Shown here: in pieces, positions 10,518 to 22,419 of the stretch
Layout of the letters: each line of letters starts with the position of its first letter
Numbering within the stretch: the stretch's first letter is position 1
DNA from: Riptortus pedestris
Lineage: Eukaryota > Arthropoda > Insecta > Hemiptera > Alydidae
Length of the DNA stretch: 64,000 nucleotides
Assembly: GCA_019009955.1 (NCBI GenBank)
Contig: CM032230.1
Span: 16,783,501-16,847,500, forward strand
Direction: 5' to 3'
The notes under the pieces: generated by a model
Told to the model about the DNA's origin: nothing
Databases searched by the model: none
The model's input: only the letters and a program-made list of their open reading frames with translations
Translations under genes and position numbers: made by a program

Positions 10518-11045
10518 TATCTGGAGTGGATGGTGTGAAGTGGGTCACTGATCCCTCAGCGTAGGTTTGCCGCAGGTTCCTTTCTTTTACTTGTCAATAC
10601 GTTTTCCAATATTATTGGTTGGATGAGAGTGGTTTGGAGTGTAGTTGCTATAACCATTTAGACCAATGATACCCACCCCCAGGAGTCGATGACAACATAC
10701 AAGAGGTCCATGTCAGAAAAAAGAGAATTAGGGGTCTGTGGGATGTATATGGGAGTCCACAATAGTCAATCTCATTAAAATAGGTCACGATTTTAATTTT
10801 GAATATTTGATTTCACTTCTGAACATTAATTAAATAATCATAATTATTAATTTTATTTTAAATGGAAATTATAAGTTTATGTAAACTTTTATCTGATATT
10901 TAAAGATTGTTGGTCATTGCCTGTTGAGTGTGACAAGAGGAGTGTAGCTTTCAATTCCAGCGGTTTATTCTGCAAATTTTCGAACCTTCTGGAAAGTACT
11001 TCTTCTGTCGTCGACCATCATAACCGTTTCTGTCAACACTAGGCA
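10518..11045. other. No gene seen
   Basis: AT-rich sequence with no recognised coding or repeat content. It includes a C-rich patch at about 10675-10690. Confidence 0.45.
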
Positions 11046-11386
11046 TCATGTTCGTTCATGGCCGAAATCGGACCACCAATAGGAGGGGGGGGGAGGTTAA
11101 CGCGAGGGGGATTCGAAAATTCAATGTATCGCCTTTATTATTAGCTAATCTTAACTAATCTTAATCTTGTTAAACTATCGATGCTCTACGATTGTCGTTG
11201 TATATATTTTCTCTTAACTCAAATATTGAGGGAGCTGTTATTATTAGTACTTTTTTGTTGCCAGTCTTCAGGAAACCCTCACTACTAGTGATCGGATCTT
11301 CATTTAGAAATAGAGAATATTCACTGGTGGTGATCACCAGTGTGTCATCCGGTGCGTGGGGCAGCCCCCGCATGACGGACGTTTTA
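11046..11386 (+). repeat. Family A (C-type) copy, 3' part
   Basis: Has GTTCGTTCATGGCCGAAATC, the G-run, TTCGAAAATTCAATG, GTTAAACTATCGATGCTC, TCTTCAGGAAACCCTCAC, and the 3' hairpin region GGGGCAGCCCCCGCATGACGG. Confidence 0.75.
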
Positions 11387-12460
11387 AATTGATATGATAA
11401 TTTCATCTTTCATCCGGCCATTGCCGGTAGATTGTGATGCGGAGTCTTGGCTTTCAGCACCAACGGATTGTGCATTGATAAACCTTTATGCTGCAAATTC
11501 TGTTTACTTCTTCTGGCATTTTTCAAAACCAAGTCCTGGGCGTATAAGCTTATGGATATACCTATGTTTAATTATTCTTTACTACTTAAGCTCTCCTGTC
11601 TCTCTGTTCTGCCTCGTGAAACTTGAGTGGCTAATGTGAGTCAGCTGATGAGTGATCGTACAAGGAGATAGAATAGCTGTGAGGTAGGAAACCTTTGTCA
11701 GGGACTCCCATAAATCAGGAAGGAGGGAGGTGCGAACTGTGTCGGCGCCTTCCAGAAAGGGTTTACAACCTCTTCCCATAATCCCGGTAACAGCACACAT
11801 GGTCACTGATGTCGGCAACTCTTTTCATCTCTGCCTCCACCCAACATCCTTCTCAGCCGCATTTCAATGAACTACACCCAAAATACGAACCTCATTGGCA
11901 AGGTGTGAAAAGGACCTCTTTGGCCCAGCCCAATAAATCACCTATACTCTAGTCACAGTCTGTTCTGTCACAACTTGGTCCTTAAGTTTATTCCACAGAT
12001 TTTCATACATGATTTCAAAGAAAGAAGTGATTTATTAGTCGTCACCATAAAATTATTCCTAAAATGACAGATTTATTAACAATTCATCTCCAGAGTCGGT
12101 AAACCTTTGAAGTAATTGTCAATCCGCTTTTTGAGAGCTGGATAAACTGACTAATCGGTGATTAGGTCTTTTCATGATGGAATGGTACGCCAGTTCTAGT
12201 TAGGAAATGGCGAAACTGGAATTGCCAAAAATAAAAGAGGCAATCAGTGAACAGAATATCCTAAAAAAAATATATTTCCCAAATATAGTCAGTCCAAAGT
12301 ACATTTTCTCTGAAAGAGACCAAATCCCCTCAAGGAGCATAATAACTCAATTAATGGCTAATAAGAATTTTTTTTTTCGAGACGTTCAAAGTCTCGAAAA
12401 AAAAAATTCTAGATTTCAGTAAACACTTTTCCAATTCTTCTAGAGTGATATCATCGAATA
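11387..12460. other. No gene seen
   Basis: Short open frames on both strands (for example 11394-11639 and 11582-11818) show no family motif. A perfect hairpin lies at 12364-12410 and is listed separately. Confidence 0.45.
12364..12410. repeat. Perfect inverted repeat, 20-bp arms
   Basis: The left arm is AGAA-T10-CGAGAC and the right arm is its exact complement, separated by a 7-base loop (GTTCAAA). No U-rich end or gene context suggests a transcription terminator. Confidence 0.95.
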
Positions 12461-13115
12461 ATCGGGCCAATTGTCAGTCCTAATGATTAAGGTTTTAGGA
12501 TTGACTCTGGACGAAAGTCTAGACAGATTCGGTCATATTGAAGAATTAAGTAAGAAACTAAAATCGTTTTAATTTAATGTGTTAAGAAATATCTTCCAAA
12601 GGAAATTATGACTAATACACTATGGCTATTTCCATAGTCAGTTAACTTATGGCTTATGCATTGGAGTAACTCAAAAAAACATATTTAAATTGCAGAAGAG
12701 AGCAAAATTGCAGGTTTATATTCAAACGAAAGTCGAAAAGCTCCTGAAATAAACTACAACATATTTGTCATAAAAATCGTCCAAACAAAAAATGTCATCA
12801 TTTACAAAGCTTGTCAACCTTTAATAAATTTCCCTGTCAATAAATAAAAAAAAAAATCTATTTAGAGTTGTACTAAAGTTGTTAACGTAATTAATTTATT
12901 ATATATAATTATTAAATAGTTTTATAAAATGTATTAATGGAAATGGCACTAATTGTATAAATAATGTATTATGTAAGTATAAATGCTATTTAATAATATG
13001 TTGGGAAAGTAATTTACATAATATTAGTACATTTTAGAAAAAAACAGAAATATTGAACATATCCTATGTTGTGTTAAAATTTAATGAAAATAAATACATT
13101 TCATTTCAAATATTT
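12461..13115 (+). mobile_element. Jockey-like LINE, RT 3' part and 3' UTR
   Basis: Translation with stops and shifts gives KVLGLTLDESLDRFGHIEEL, VLRNIFQR, HYGYFHSQLTYGLCIGVTQ and IFKLQKRAK: the RT thumb of a jockey-clade LINE (FLGV..D, SYGI..WG, LQKRA). A long AT-rich 3' UTR follows and ends AAATAAATACATTTCATTTC. The same 3' terminus is seen at about 50735 and, diverged, near 33650. Confidence 0.75.
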
Positions 13116-13254
13116 AATTGAAGTCCAATTGTAAGTGATAAAAGTTATGAATTCCAATAAAGAATTTTGAATGTGGCTTTCGATATTTCCTATTCCGATG
13201 CATGGAATCAAAAATTGTCTTACAACATAATTGATAGATTGATATAATAAACAA

Positions 13255-13395
13255 GGACTCAGGTTGGCCAAGTTAAGGAGTTGGTCTTAATCTTCCTTGG
13301 TAATCCTAGAGTCATGAGTTCTCACCAAGGTAATAGGAATTTATTTAGTGACGGATTCATTAAATAAAATCCTTAGTCCCACCCTGGCTAAAAAA
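13255..13395 (+). mobile_element. tRNA-derived SINE, 3'-truncated
   Basis: The head has GGACTCAGGTTGGCCAAGTT and AAGGAGTTGGTCTT (box A-like, similar to a serine tRNA). The body has AGGAATTTATTTAGTGACGG, TTCATTAAATAAAATCCTTAG and CCCACCCTGGCT. It breaks off where a reverse family A copy begins. Confidence 0.8.
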
Positions 13396-13815
13396 GCAGG
13401 GGTTGCGTAAACTAAGCAGATTTCCCACGTGAAGTTTAGTAATAGATAAAATCTACATACTGGTAACAATACCACCTTGAATAAATACAAACGGAAATAA
13501 GAAATGTTTCATCCAATTTCAATAACCTGCCGACTGGAAGCGTTAGAAATGTAAACAAACGGGTCTGCCCGCCTCACACCGGAAAGAAAATAATTACTGA
13601 AATATATCAGAATATAATATATTAATTTTATTGACAACTATTTACTATATCGAGTACTGTAATTTAGAATTTTCGAAAATTCTCCCCTCTAAACCTCCGC
13701 TCCCCCTCACCCGACTTTAGCCATTTACGAACTTAATCTTTCTTTTTACATAAAACGACTAAATATCGAGTTTCGTAACGACTAAACAATAATTGCTACC
13801 GCTAGAGCGGTAACA

Positions 13816-13886
<71 letters not shown>
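13396..13886 (-). repeat. Family A (D-type) reverse copy
   Basis: Starts CAGGGGTTGCGTAAACTAAG, then CAGATTTCCCACGTGAAG. The interior (GGTAACAATACCACC, AGAAATGTTTCATCCAATTT) is shared with 61800-61960. It then has the C-run, GAACTTAATC, CGCTAGAGCGGTAACAG and (TA)n at about 13820-13882. Confidence 0.8.
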
Positions 13887-13888
<2 letters not shown>

Positions 13889-14379
13889 TTTTTTTTATTT
13901 TTTATATTTTTCTTTGCAAATTACCTATGCACAAAGGGCGTTTATTTGCTACATGTACCATACTATTACAGTATATAACATGTATGTTCATAATACATCG
14001 TGTTTTGTATACAAGAAATGTTCATAAATTTGTTCTTGAAGTTAATAAAAGAAATAAATTAAACAGAAAAATAAAAAAAAAATAAACGAAAAAGAAACAA
14101 AAAATGAAAAACAAAAAAAAGATAAATAAATAACGTAGATACATAATGAAAGAACAAACAAAGTGATAAAAATTAGTACGCATAATCATAAAATCGAAAC
14201 AATCCAATAACATGTTAATTTCACTTCATTAAGAAAGTTATTCCATTTATTCTATTGCATTATTCTAGATGTAGGCGTTAAAAAGAAAGAAAAAAAAATG
14301 GAAGGAAGACTTAAATTGTTATTCTTTAAGTAAGATGTTTAAGATGTCCGTTGTTTCTATTAATGTTTTAGAAAAATGC
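13887..14379. other. No gene; A/T homopolymer-rich
   Basis: Strongly AT-rich with A-rich runs (14045-14130). A minus-strand open frame here is low-complexity F/L-rich noise. Confidence 0.45.
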
Positions 14380-15130
14380 CTAAATACTCATGGGTATTTT
14401 TTAAACAAATACTTTGGATTTATTGGCCACTGGTCATTGTTTTTGATAAGTGTTTGTTGGAGTGTGTTTCGTAACTGTGTAGCCAGTGTGCAAGTGTAGA
14501 TGAGTTGTTCTATAGTCTGTTCACTCGTTCTGTCACAGGGAAATTTTTTGTCATTTAGTATTTTGAACCTATGTAAGTAAGATTTAGTAGTTCCGTGTCC
14601 AGTGAGTACCTACTTGTGTGGAGTAAAAGTCAGTAGCAGTACAGGTGTTGAGGTATTCCTCAATATTTGGGATGAATTTTTTTAAAAGCTTGCCTTTCTC
14701 TGTTTTGTCCCATCGCTCCTGTCACTGTTTTATTGTGTCCGTGCGTAACGTGTATTCTAGACTTTGTTTTGTTATGTTGGAGTATGTTATGGGAATGTTT
14801 TGGTCCTTGGGTGCATTTTTTGCAATTTTGTCAACTAATTCGTTTTCGTAAAGTCCGGCATGTCCTTTGACCCAAGTCAAATATATTTTTGTATTGTTGT
14901 TTTCAATGTCTATAATTAGTTGCCTACTGTGTTCTGTCAATGGGTCATGTATGTCTGTATTCATTAGTTTCTGTATTGTTACCTTGCTGTCTGTGTTTAT
15001 AGTTACTTCTATAATTTGTTTATTATTTAGTTTTACGTATTCCAGTGCGTTCATTAATGCAAGCGCTTCAGCTTGGTTGTTTGTACATAAAGGTCCTAGT
15101 GGGTATTTAAGTACGTCAGTGAGTATATTC
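14380..15130 (-). mobile_element. LINE RNase H domain and C-terminus (relic)
   Basis: The minus-strand frame at 14722-15054 (110 codons) is preceded in frame by LCTNNQAEALALMNALEY. It reads INTDSKVTIQKL and WVKGHAGLYENELVDKIAK: the acidic D of the second motif and the GHxG...NE..D box of RNase H. Downstream (14380-14720) are WDKTEKGKLLKKFIPN and, in a shifted frame, TGHGTTKSYLHRFKIL, EQTIEQLIYTCT and QLRNTLQQ, the usual C-terminal zinc region. This fits a LINE of the I/R1/LOA or jockey groups that encode RNase H. No RT is found upstream before the (TA)n at 15148. Confidence 0.85.
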
Positions 15131-15144
15131 TTATGAAAGACAAT

Positions 15145-15147
<3 letters not shown>

Positions 15148-15217
<70 letters not shown>
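15148..15217. repeat. (TA)n microsatellite
   Basis: About 34 TA units, lying at the upstream edge of the RNase H relic. Confidence 0.95.
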
Positions 15218-15220
<3 letters not shown>

Positions 15221-15443
15221 GTGTTGATGTTCTCGACCAGGTTATATTTATATATGGTGTTGTTATGTTCTTTTTGCAGTTTTGGTCAATGTTGGGGAAA
15301 AAAAATCTTAGTTTATCCGGATATTTAGAGAATCTTTATTTTATCCTCTTCAGGGCAAGACTATAGATACTTAAAACTATTACACATGACTATTGCACTT
15401 AGGACTAGGGTTATCATAATCACATTTCCCATTCACATTTTCT

Positions 15444-15775
15444 GTGCTTGAAGAAGGTGGGATGCGAAAATAAAAAATATCTCCGTTACTTTGAATCGAA
15501 TAGAATAATGGTAATGAATGATCATAACTTCTTTAACAATTAATGTACTTCATTTACTGTTCTATACATTTTTTTCGTAGCTAAAATATTAAGAGAGTTA
15601 TTAATACTTGCTACTTTCTTGTTATCAGCCCTCATTATGCTCTCACTGTTGCTCATCGAATTTGGAAATAGAATATTTGGAGAAATAGTAATGGATGACA
15701 TTCCCTTAAAGGAATCTTTTAAAGTTGGTAGGAAAATCTGCTACAATTCATCCAATGACGTAACGTGACAAACAA
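15444..15775 (+). repeat. Family A (C-type) fragment
   Basis: Contains ATCTCCGTTAC, GTTCTATACATTTTTTTCGTAG, TTGCTCATCGAATTTGGAAA and a degenerate 3' end (GGAAAATCTGCTACAATTCA). The sequences at 15218-15443 and 15776-16235 have no recognisable gene. Confidence 0.65.
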
Positions 15776-16235
15776 ACGACTGCATTTGTCCTAAACAATC
15801 ATACTCTATATTTGTTTATTTTCTGTCTAAATATAGTCGTTTCACATTCGTATTGAACTCAGCTCGGGGTTTATATAACTTTAAAATAATAAACATATTG
15901 GTTATTTTTCTTCCTCCAGGATCATGTCAATCTGTGACAGAAAGGGTCGGATTCTGAAGATGAGGAATTCGTATAAGAAAAACGCATAAAAACTTGCCTC
16001 TGGAGAGGCGAATGGAAGTGACAAAAAGTTGAAATGCGCTCTATGGTGTGTCCGGAGAGGAGACATGTGGACAGCCCATGTGCTAGGGGTAGTCTAGACA
16101 GGGGAAGAGCACCCTGACCATGGGAACACTTGACACTTCCTTCTCAACGGCCAGGACGACGAACTAGCGTTTCCACTATATGCCAAACCTAAATAGTTTT
16201 ACCTCTCTATCGGCTCAATCATTTTTCGAAGATCA

Positions 16236-16808
16236 AAAGTCGGTCACGCAGGGGCTGCGTAAACTAAGCAGATTCCCCACTTGAAGTTTTACAGTAGGGA
16301 ATTTCACCAAACAGTTACGGAAAAGGCCAAACTAGCTTTTGGCGGAAACTCACGACTAGAATCGAAGTTAGCCGACCTCATCTCGTCCGTTACCCATACA
16401 CACACTTAATAAAAATGCAAATATTTCGGTTAATATTCAATATAGAGAATAAATGTACATAACAATATGTATAGTAAATTTAATTTGCAATAAGATTGAT
16501 TCTGTGCGATTTTTCGATCCGTCTTATAGTGACGGAGATATTTTGAAATTCATCCTCTCTAAACCACCCCCCCCCCTCCTGCTGGTCCGATTTCAGCCAT
16601 TAACGAACTTGATCTTAGTTAATATCGAGTTTGATAGCGCAAAAATTGTGACCGCTAGAGCCTTAACAGACAAATATATAATTTTGAAGGGACCTCATTT
16701 TCGTCATCTCCTGGGTAGGATAGTTGGACATTTGAAGAAAACTTTTGAAAATCGCGTCATGAGTACGACCTCAATAGCTAATTTCCCTTGAGGGTAATCA
16801 GCTAAAGT
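16236..16808 (-). repeat. Family A reverse copy, near full length, no (TA)n
   Basis: Opens AAAAGTCGGTCACGCAGGGG and has GTAAACTAAGCAGATTCCCC and AACTAGCTTTTGGCGG. It then has CAAATATTTCGGTTAATATTC, the C-run, GACCGCTAGAGCCTTAACAG and TTGAAGGGACCTCATTTTCG. It ends CAATAGCTAATTTCCCTTGAGGGTAATCAGCT, the complete opening palindrome. The microsatellite is reduced to ATATATA. Confidence 0.85.
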
Positions 16809-17290
16809 TCAATGAGAACAATACTTGGTATTTAAGCTTCAAATAATGTGCTTCATAATATAACAGCTTATTGTTAATATGACATGAGTAGGTGGTGGCC
16901 ATGTATTTTCTATTTATACGTATGACCCGAAGAGTAGAAGGGGGGGGGGTTGCTGAAGTCAGAAAACAGTAAAGTAGGAATAATTCACTTAATACTCGAG
17001 TTACGGAAAATACATAGAAAACAATTGCATTAATGGTTTAACAAGATCGGTTCTATTATTGTACATTTTACGATCGGACTTATAATAACAAAGATAATCC
17101 CATCCCCTCTAAACCCCCACCATTCTTCAGATTTCAGCCAAGTACAAATATGATCATTAGCCTTACCTGAAACGGTTAAATATCGAGTACGATACAGATG
17201 AAATAAACATTTTCAAGAAATTAAAACCTTAATTAATTACGTCATCACACACTATATTTGCATTTATCTAATCTGTTGAAAACAAGATTT
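16809..17290 (-). repeat. Family A (B-type) reverse copy
   Basis: B-type interior: TTCAATGAGAACAATACTTGG, CTTCATAATATAACAGCTTATTG, ATGACATGAGTAGG, TTAACAAGATCGG, the CCCCTCTAAACCCCC block, GTTAAATATCGAGTACG and TTACGTCATCACACACTA. It starts exactly where the previous copy ends, an end-to-end junction. Confidence 0.75.
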
Positions 17291-17754
17291 GTTATTTATG
17301 CTTTTGACTATATATTTTTTGGTTAATAGTAAAGGTTTACTAATGCTGAAAGTTAAATCTGCAACAAATGCCGTGATCTCTTTGCACATTAATGTACTTG
17401 TATAGGACAAGTCTTTTTTAATTGATCCTGATACTCTTATATTTTTATTCTTTGAACGTAAATATCATTAGCTCTAGTCAAGTGAGGGATTTGTAATTTC
17501 ATATTTAGTTGGCACTTACTGTGGCAGCCCCCACAAGTCATACCTTGGGTCGTTATCTGTCCTACCTCTTTTTCTACGTCCGTCTTGGGAAGTTCGAGGG
17601 GCTCCATTCTTTCAACATATCCCTACCACCGAAGTCATCCTGTTCTTCTTCATATGACAAATGATGTGAAGCTCACCAAGTAGCTCAATTAGTTCTTTCT
17701 TGCCTTAAGTGTCCCTCATGATTGACTATTTGATGTCCCCTTACCGGGAGCAGA
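17291..17754. other. No gene seen
   Basis: No open frame with family motifs. It includes a more GC-balanced patch at 17520-17730. Confidence 0.4.
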
Positions 17755-17970
17755 AACCCGGTTTAGAGTAGTTCTCCATTATAATTAGTCGGATCGTAAA
17801 ATGTTAGATAAACGATTCTGTTAAACTATTGATGGTCTCCATTTCTACTCAGCTTATTGTAGCAGATTTCCCTTAAAGAAAATCAGCTATTGAGGTCGTA
17901 CTCATGACGGGATTTTCAAAAAATGTCTTCAAATGCCCACTGATCCTACCCAGGAGACGACGAAAAGTTC

Positions 17971-18014
<44 letters not shown>

Positions 18015-18300
18015 ATATTTGTCTGTAACGCTCTACGTGTCGAAATTTTTGTTTGATCGCTACCAAACTCGATACGTAATCGTTTGATGTAAAAAGAAAG
18101 ATCAACTTCGTTAACGGCTGAAATCGGTTCAAAGGGGGGATTTTAGATAATTCGAAATATCTCCGTTACTATAGTATACGTCGGATCGAAAAGTTGTATA
18201 GAACCAATCTTCTTACAAATTAAATGTACTATAAATATTGTTATATTCATTTATTCTGTATCTTGAATATTAACTGAGATATGGTCATTTTTCAGTTTTT
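17755..18300 (+). repeat. Family A copies: short C-type piece, then A-type
   Basis: A C-type fragment (GGTTTAGAG to CTCAGCTTATTG) abuts a fresh 5' end at about 17850 (TAGCAGATTTCCCTTAAAGA, AATCAGCTATTGAGGTCGTA). This is followed by (TA)n at about 17978-18011, ACGCTCTACGTGTCG, CTGAAATCGGTTC and GAATATTAACTGAGATA. Confidence 0.8.
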
Positions 18301-18822
18301 AGCTCCCACTTCTACTCGTGTTACTTAAATAATATTCTGTTATATAATAAACCACATTATTCGAAGCTTAAATACCAGATATTGCTTTCAAGAGACTTTT
18401 GACCCCGAGATACATTTAAATATGTTCTGGTGACCCCCCCCCTTTCTTAAGGTCTTGGACTACTAAAATTTGATTTGATTGTTTTTCTTTCCGGTAAGAG
18501 ATTGGCAGACCTGTGTATTTACTTTTCAAACGTGGTGGGTCGGTTTCTTATTATTGTTTGTATTTATTCACTTAATAGTGACGATGATGTTGTTACCAGT
18601 ATGTAGATTTATCTATTGTTAAACTTTTCGAGGGAAATCTGCTTGGTTTATGCAGCCCCTACGTGATGGACTTTTTTTTTATTAGAAATAGAAAATACTA
18701 GTGAGATTAAGGATGTTTGATCTTGATTAATTGGTTTTTCTACCGTCCAACATCCAGGAGCAATATAATGGTATTTTGTTAATCCTTTTTGACCAACATT
18801 TTGAGTTAGCCTTGCCTGAGAA
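18301..18822 (+). repeat. B-type fragment and an isolated family A 3' end
   Basis: 18340-18480 repeats the B-type block seen at 5090. 18600-18673 is a 3' terminus (TTCGAGGGAAATCTGCTTGG, TGCAGCCCCTACGTGATGG, ACTTTT). The rest, to 18822, is unassigned. Confidence 0.65.
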
Positions 18823-19008
<186 letters not shown>

Positions 19009-19379
19009 CTGGCAGGCATCCAGCCACTGCATTCACCCTGTTTACAGCAAGGACATGGCCCGACTAGTATTTTTATATTATATCCTCCTAGTTGTATATA
19101 CAGTCCTCATCTCTTCTAAAATACAACCCCAACCACTTATACACCTCATTTTTTTTCTCTCCATCCTCCGTCCTCAAATAGAACTCATTCCCCTTAATGC
19201 CTAGACGATAAGTGCTACCTTAGGGAAAAAAATGGCAATAAATATTAGCCGGGAACAAGCTGAAATGTAGCCGAGATGATCGATAGACTAGTCAAGATGT
19301 AAACACTCCTTGGACATTCCTCTTCGGTTATCCCACCAACCAGATATATAGTAGCAGTGGTCTAACAATGAAAGGGTCT

Positions 19380-19583
19380 CTGGGTAGCCATAAGTGTTAA
19401 AACGTTTAATGTGCATGGTAAACCTAGAGTAGACTTGGGCAATAGGAATTTATTTAGTGATGGAATTCATTAAAAAAATCCTTTGCCCCAACCTGTGTAG
19501 AAAAAGGTGGCAACCTGTAGATAACCCGTCCCAATGAGCCTTAGTTAGGAGAAGTGGGCGTTAATAAATAATAATAATCAGCC
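19380..19583 (+). mobile_element. tRNA-derived SINE copy
   Basis: The head is diverged (GGTAGCCATAAGTGTTAAAA). The body is complete: ATAGGAATTTATTTAGTGATGG, ATCCTTTGCCCCAACC, AACCTGTAGATAACCCGTCC, GAAGTGGGCGTTAATAAATA and an AATAATAAT tail. Confidence 0.85.
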
Positions 19584-19776
19584 ATGCAAACACCGAAGGG
19601 AGATGTTGACCTAACTAGAATACCAGTACATTGTTGGTTAAGGAAAAAAAACAAATCATTTCCCCTTTACTAATATTTCCAAATAAATTTGTCGAATTAA
19701 TCATAGAGGTATATACTATTTGCATGTAATTATTCGCCCTACTAGCTGTAACATTTAAAAAAAATAAGACATAAGC

Positions 19777-20215
19777 ATGGATACCGAAAGAATGTTTGCT
19801 ATGTCTTTCGGATGGAGTGTATTGCTTTGGACTCGGCACAAAAGGGAATGTTTTGAGCATTTTGAAATATTGAGGAAATGGAAATGTGGGTCTGGCATAT
19901 TATCACTAGAAGATGTTGGACGCCAACCTTTCCAAAAAAATCCAACGGAAGTTCTAAATGCGGTAAGTAAGAGTAAATGTGTTGTCAAGGCCATGGAGAA
20001 AAAGAGTGTGAAGCTTCTTGGGCATATCATAAGGCACAACGACTTCATTACAAATATATGTGAATGACGGTAAGGTTTTTGAGCATAGGGCAAGAGGAAG
20101 GCCTAGAAAATCCTATTTTGAAGACATCAAGCATCTTATGGATTCCCGTGTGTATGCAGTAATACGAAAAGAGCAGCTACACAATGGTTGCAACTAAAAG
20201 GCCTTTAGACCATGT
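19777..20215 (+). mobile_element. LINE RT C-terminal relic (copy 1 of 3)
   Basis: The 96-codon frame at 19777-20067 reads RECFEHFEILRKWKC and then MEKKSVKLLGHIIRHNDFI, the RT C-terminus of LINEs whose products end in a WLGHI.R block. Past its stop, shifted frames give RARGRPRKSYFEDIKHLMD, the usual basic tail. The same tail occurs at 41560-41800 and 42522-42600. No RT core is upstream. Confidence 0.78.
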
Positions 20216-20225
20216 TGACTAGCCA

Positions 20226-20593
20226 TTGCACTTGTAGAATTTTCGATTCGACATATGGTCTCTGTGATATTTTGAATTTTCGATTTTCTCACCCTATCTC
20301 GGGTTTCAGTCGTAAATGAAATTGTTCTTTAGTTTTACATGACATATTTTTATATGGAAATTAGTAAAGATTGCGTCTACTAAAGCGGTTCTAAAATATA
20401 TCTCATTTTCGTTATTAACTAAATGGGATCAATGACAATCTAAAGGATTTTCTTAAAAAATAGGAAAATCATCTATTGAGTTCATACTCATGACGAAACA
20501 TTCGAAAACTTTCCTGAGATATCCATCAATCCTATCTAGGAAGTGACAAAAATAAGGTCCTTTAAAAAAAAAATATATATATATATATATAAT
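20226..20593. repeat. Family A palindrome: reverse copy joined to forward 5' end
   Basis: 20226-20460 is a reverse piece (GATATTTTGAATTTTCG to TATCTCATTTTCGTTATTAAC). 20461-20575 is a forward 5' part (AAAATCATCTATTGAGTTC, TACTCATGACG, AAGGTCCTTT), followed by a short (TA)n. Confidence 0.65.
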
Positions 20594-22419
20594 AAATTTT
20601 TTACAATGAACTTTTTATCAAGTTAAACATTGATATACCATGTAATACAACAGAGATTTTTTATTTTTTTTTCTTAAATGACATTAGATTATTCATGAAT
20701 AAAAATTAAATTTAACTTAAGAAATAATTACGAATTTCATATTTATTGTTGACTAACCTTGCAAATGATAAAACCTAAACAATTCAAAGATTTCTCATTA
20801 TAAATAAGATTTATTTTAAATCTCAGTCGTTTCAAAACTGCGTTAAATAAATAATAATGAAAAATTAAACAGTCTTTCCACGTATCGTTTCAGAATTTTA
20901 CGACAAAGCGTTGAAATAAGTCGCAGAACATTTGTTGTAATTGCCTCGTTGCTGTGGAATGTCTTAACGAACATGAAGGGTTACTCCATAACATTGAGTG
21001 AGTAAATTCTGTTTCCAGGCGGAGGTTCAACAGAAAAAGTCTCTATTTTGGATAGAAAAAGCTTTAAAATTTTATTTAGTAATTTTTTAAATATGCCCAT
21101 GTACTTAAAATTACTATTTCTTGCTTCGCATTAACGGTTGGTATCTCTTTAAGGATTTATTTTTAAATTGCAACTATTACAGGTCAAAGTATTTCATATT
21201 AGTTTTGTAGATTTTTTTGTTAATTATTCTTAGTTATTAAAATACAGATTATTTTTAAAACTATATTTTAAAATAACATTATTAAAATTATTACTGATTC
21301 TCATTCATTTATCGGTATAAAGTCAAATACTTCTCTTCGTGAATTTAATCTGACATTTGTCCTAGGTATTAGATACATATTAATTATATCACTGTTCTAA
21401 AATAAAAACGACCCAACAGCTAAAACCAAAATTTTACAGGAGACCCAAAAGATGAAAAAAAATTATTTGAAATACTAAAAATGAAAATTAATTAAGTGAC
21501 TGAAATTGTAGCGCATATTCTGTACTTTTATATTGCTAGGCTTAGAAAATATCATTATTAATTTTCAGCCCTAAATCAATTACGTCATCGTTACCCTAAG
21601 ATTTTTTTTTGTTTTATATTAAAGGACTGTTATCATTGATATCTTGTATGCTAAATACGAAATACAATCATTGTTCTACCAAAAGCTTTAAGGCTTTGTG
21701 ATATCATTAAACATTAAAACTCAATTATTCACAGAATTGCAGTCACGTCTTTGCTCTTCCGGAACAGCGGTCTCAAAATACCAATTTAAAAAAAAAATAA
21801 ATAAAAAAAAAACACGCCGTCTTATAGCCATTTATCAATATAACAATGCACGCTTATAATTTGAAATGCAAATATTGGTTGTAAAATAGTCTCTCTCACA
21901 CACACTCCTTGCGTGCTCTCGCACTCAAGCACACACACACACACACACACACACGAAGACGGAAGAAAAATAAACAGGTTGTGGTAGTGTGTCACTGTGT
22001 TTACCTTGAGACTCCCAGTGACTTATTGTATCACAGCGGGAACTGCTTTGCTTTGTCCCAACCCATGTCTCCGCAAAACTCCAATTTATAATTGTTTACT
22101 AGTTAATTAGTTATTCATGACGCAAGATAAGCACTGACTAAACTACCCCCCCCCCGTTAACCAGTAACCGTGGGTAGAGCAGGTTGTTTGTTCTAGGTGG
22201 CATTCCTAACCACATCTTCATATTGATTCCCTATTCTTCTATTTCATTATAAAATTATTAGCATATGGGTAAAGGTAAGGGATGAAGGAAATATAATGTA
22301 CAATGGTATACATAAATTAAAGAGAATAAAAAATCAATAAATGAAGAAATAGGAGACTACATGTTTAGGGAACTAAAACAAAATAATTATGTGTATAAAT
22401 ATGTTGTTAATACACCTGT
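20594..22419. other. No gene; AT-rich, with (AC)n at about 21930-21953
   Basis: Roughly 1.8 kb with no coding frame showing a family motif and no recognised mobile element. It holds A-runs at 21785-21810, an (AC)n tract and C-run at 22145. It could be intergenic or intronic. Confidence 0.5.

Noticed and set aside
12364..12410. Bacterial-type intrinsic terminator
   Set aside because: The hairpin is AT-rich with T and A inside the arms, no gene precedes it, and the DNA is eukaryotic.
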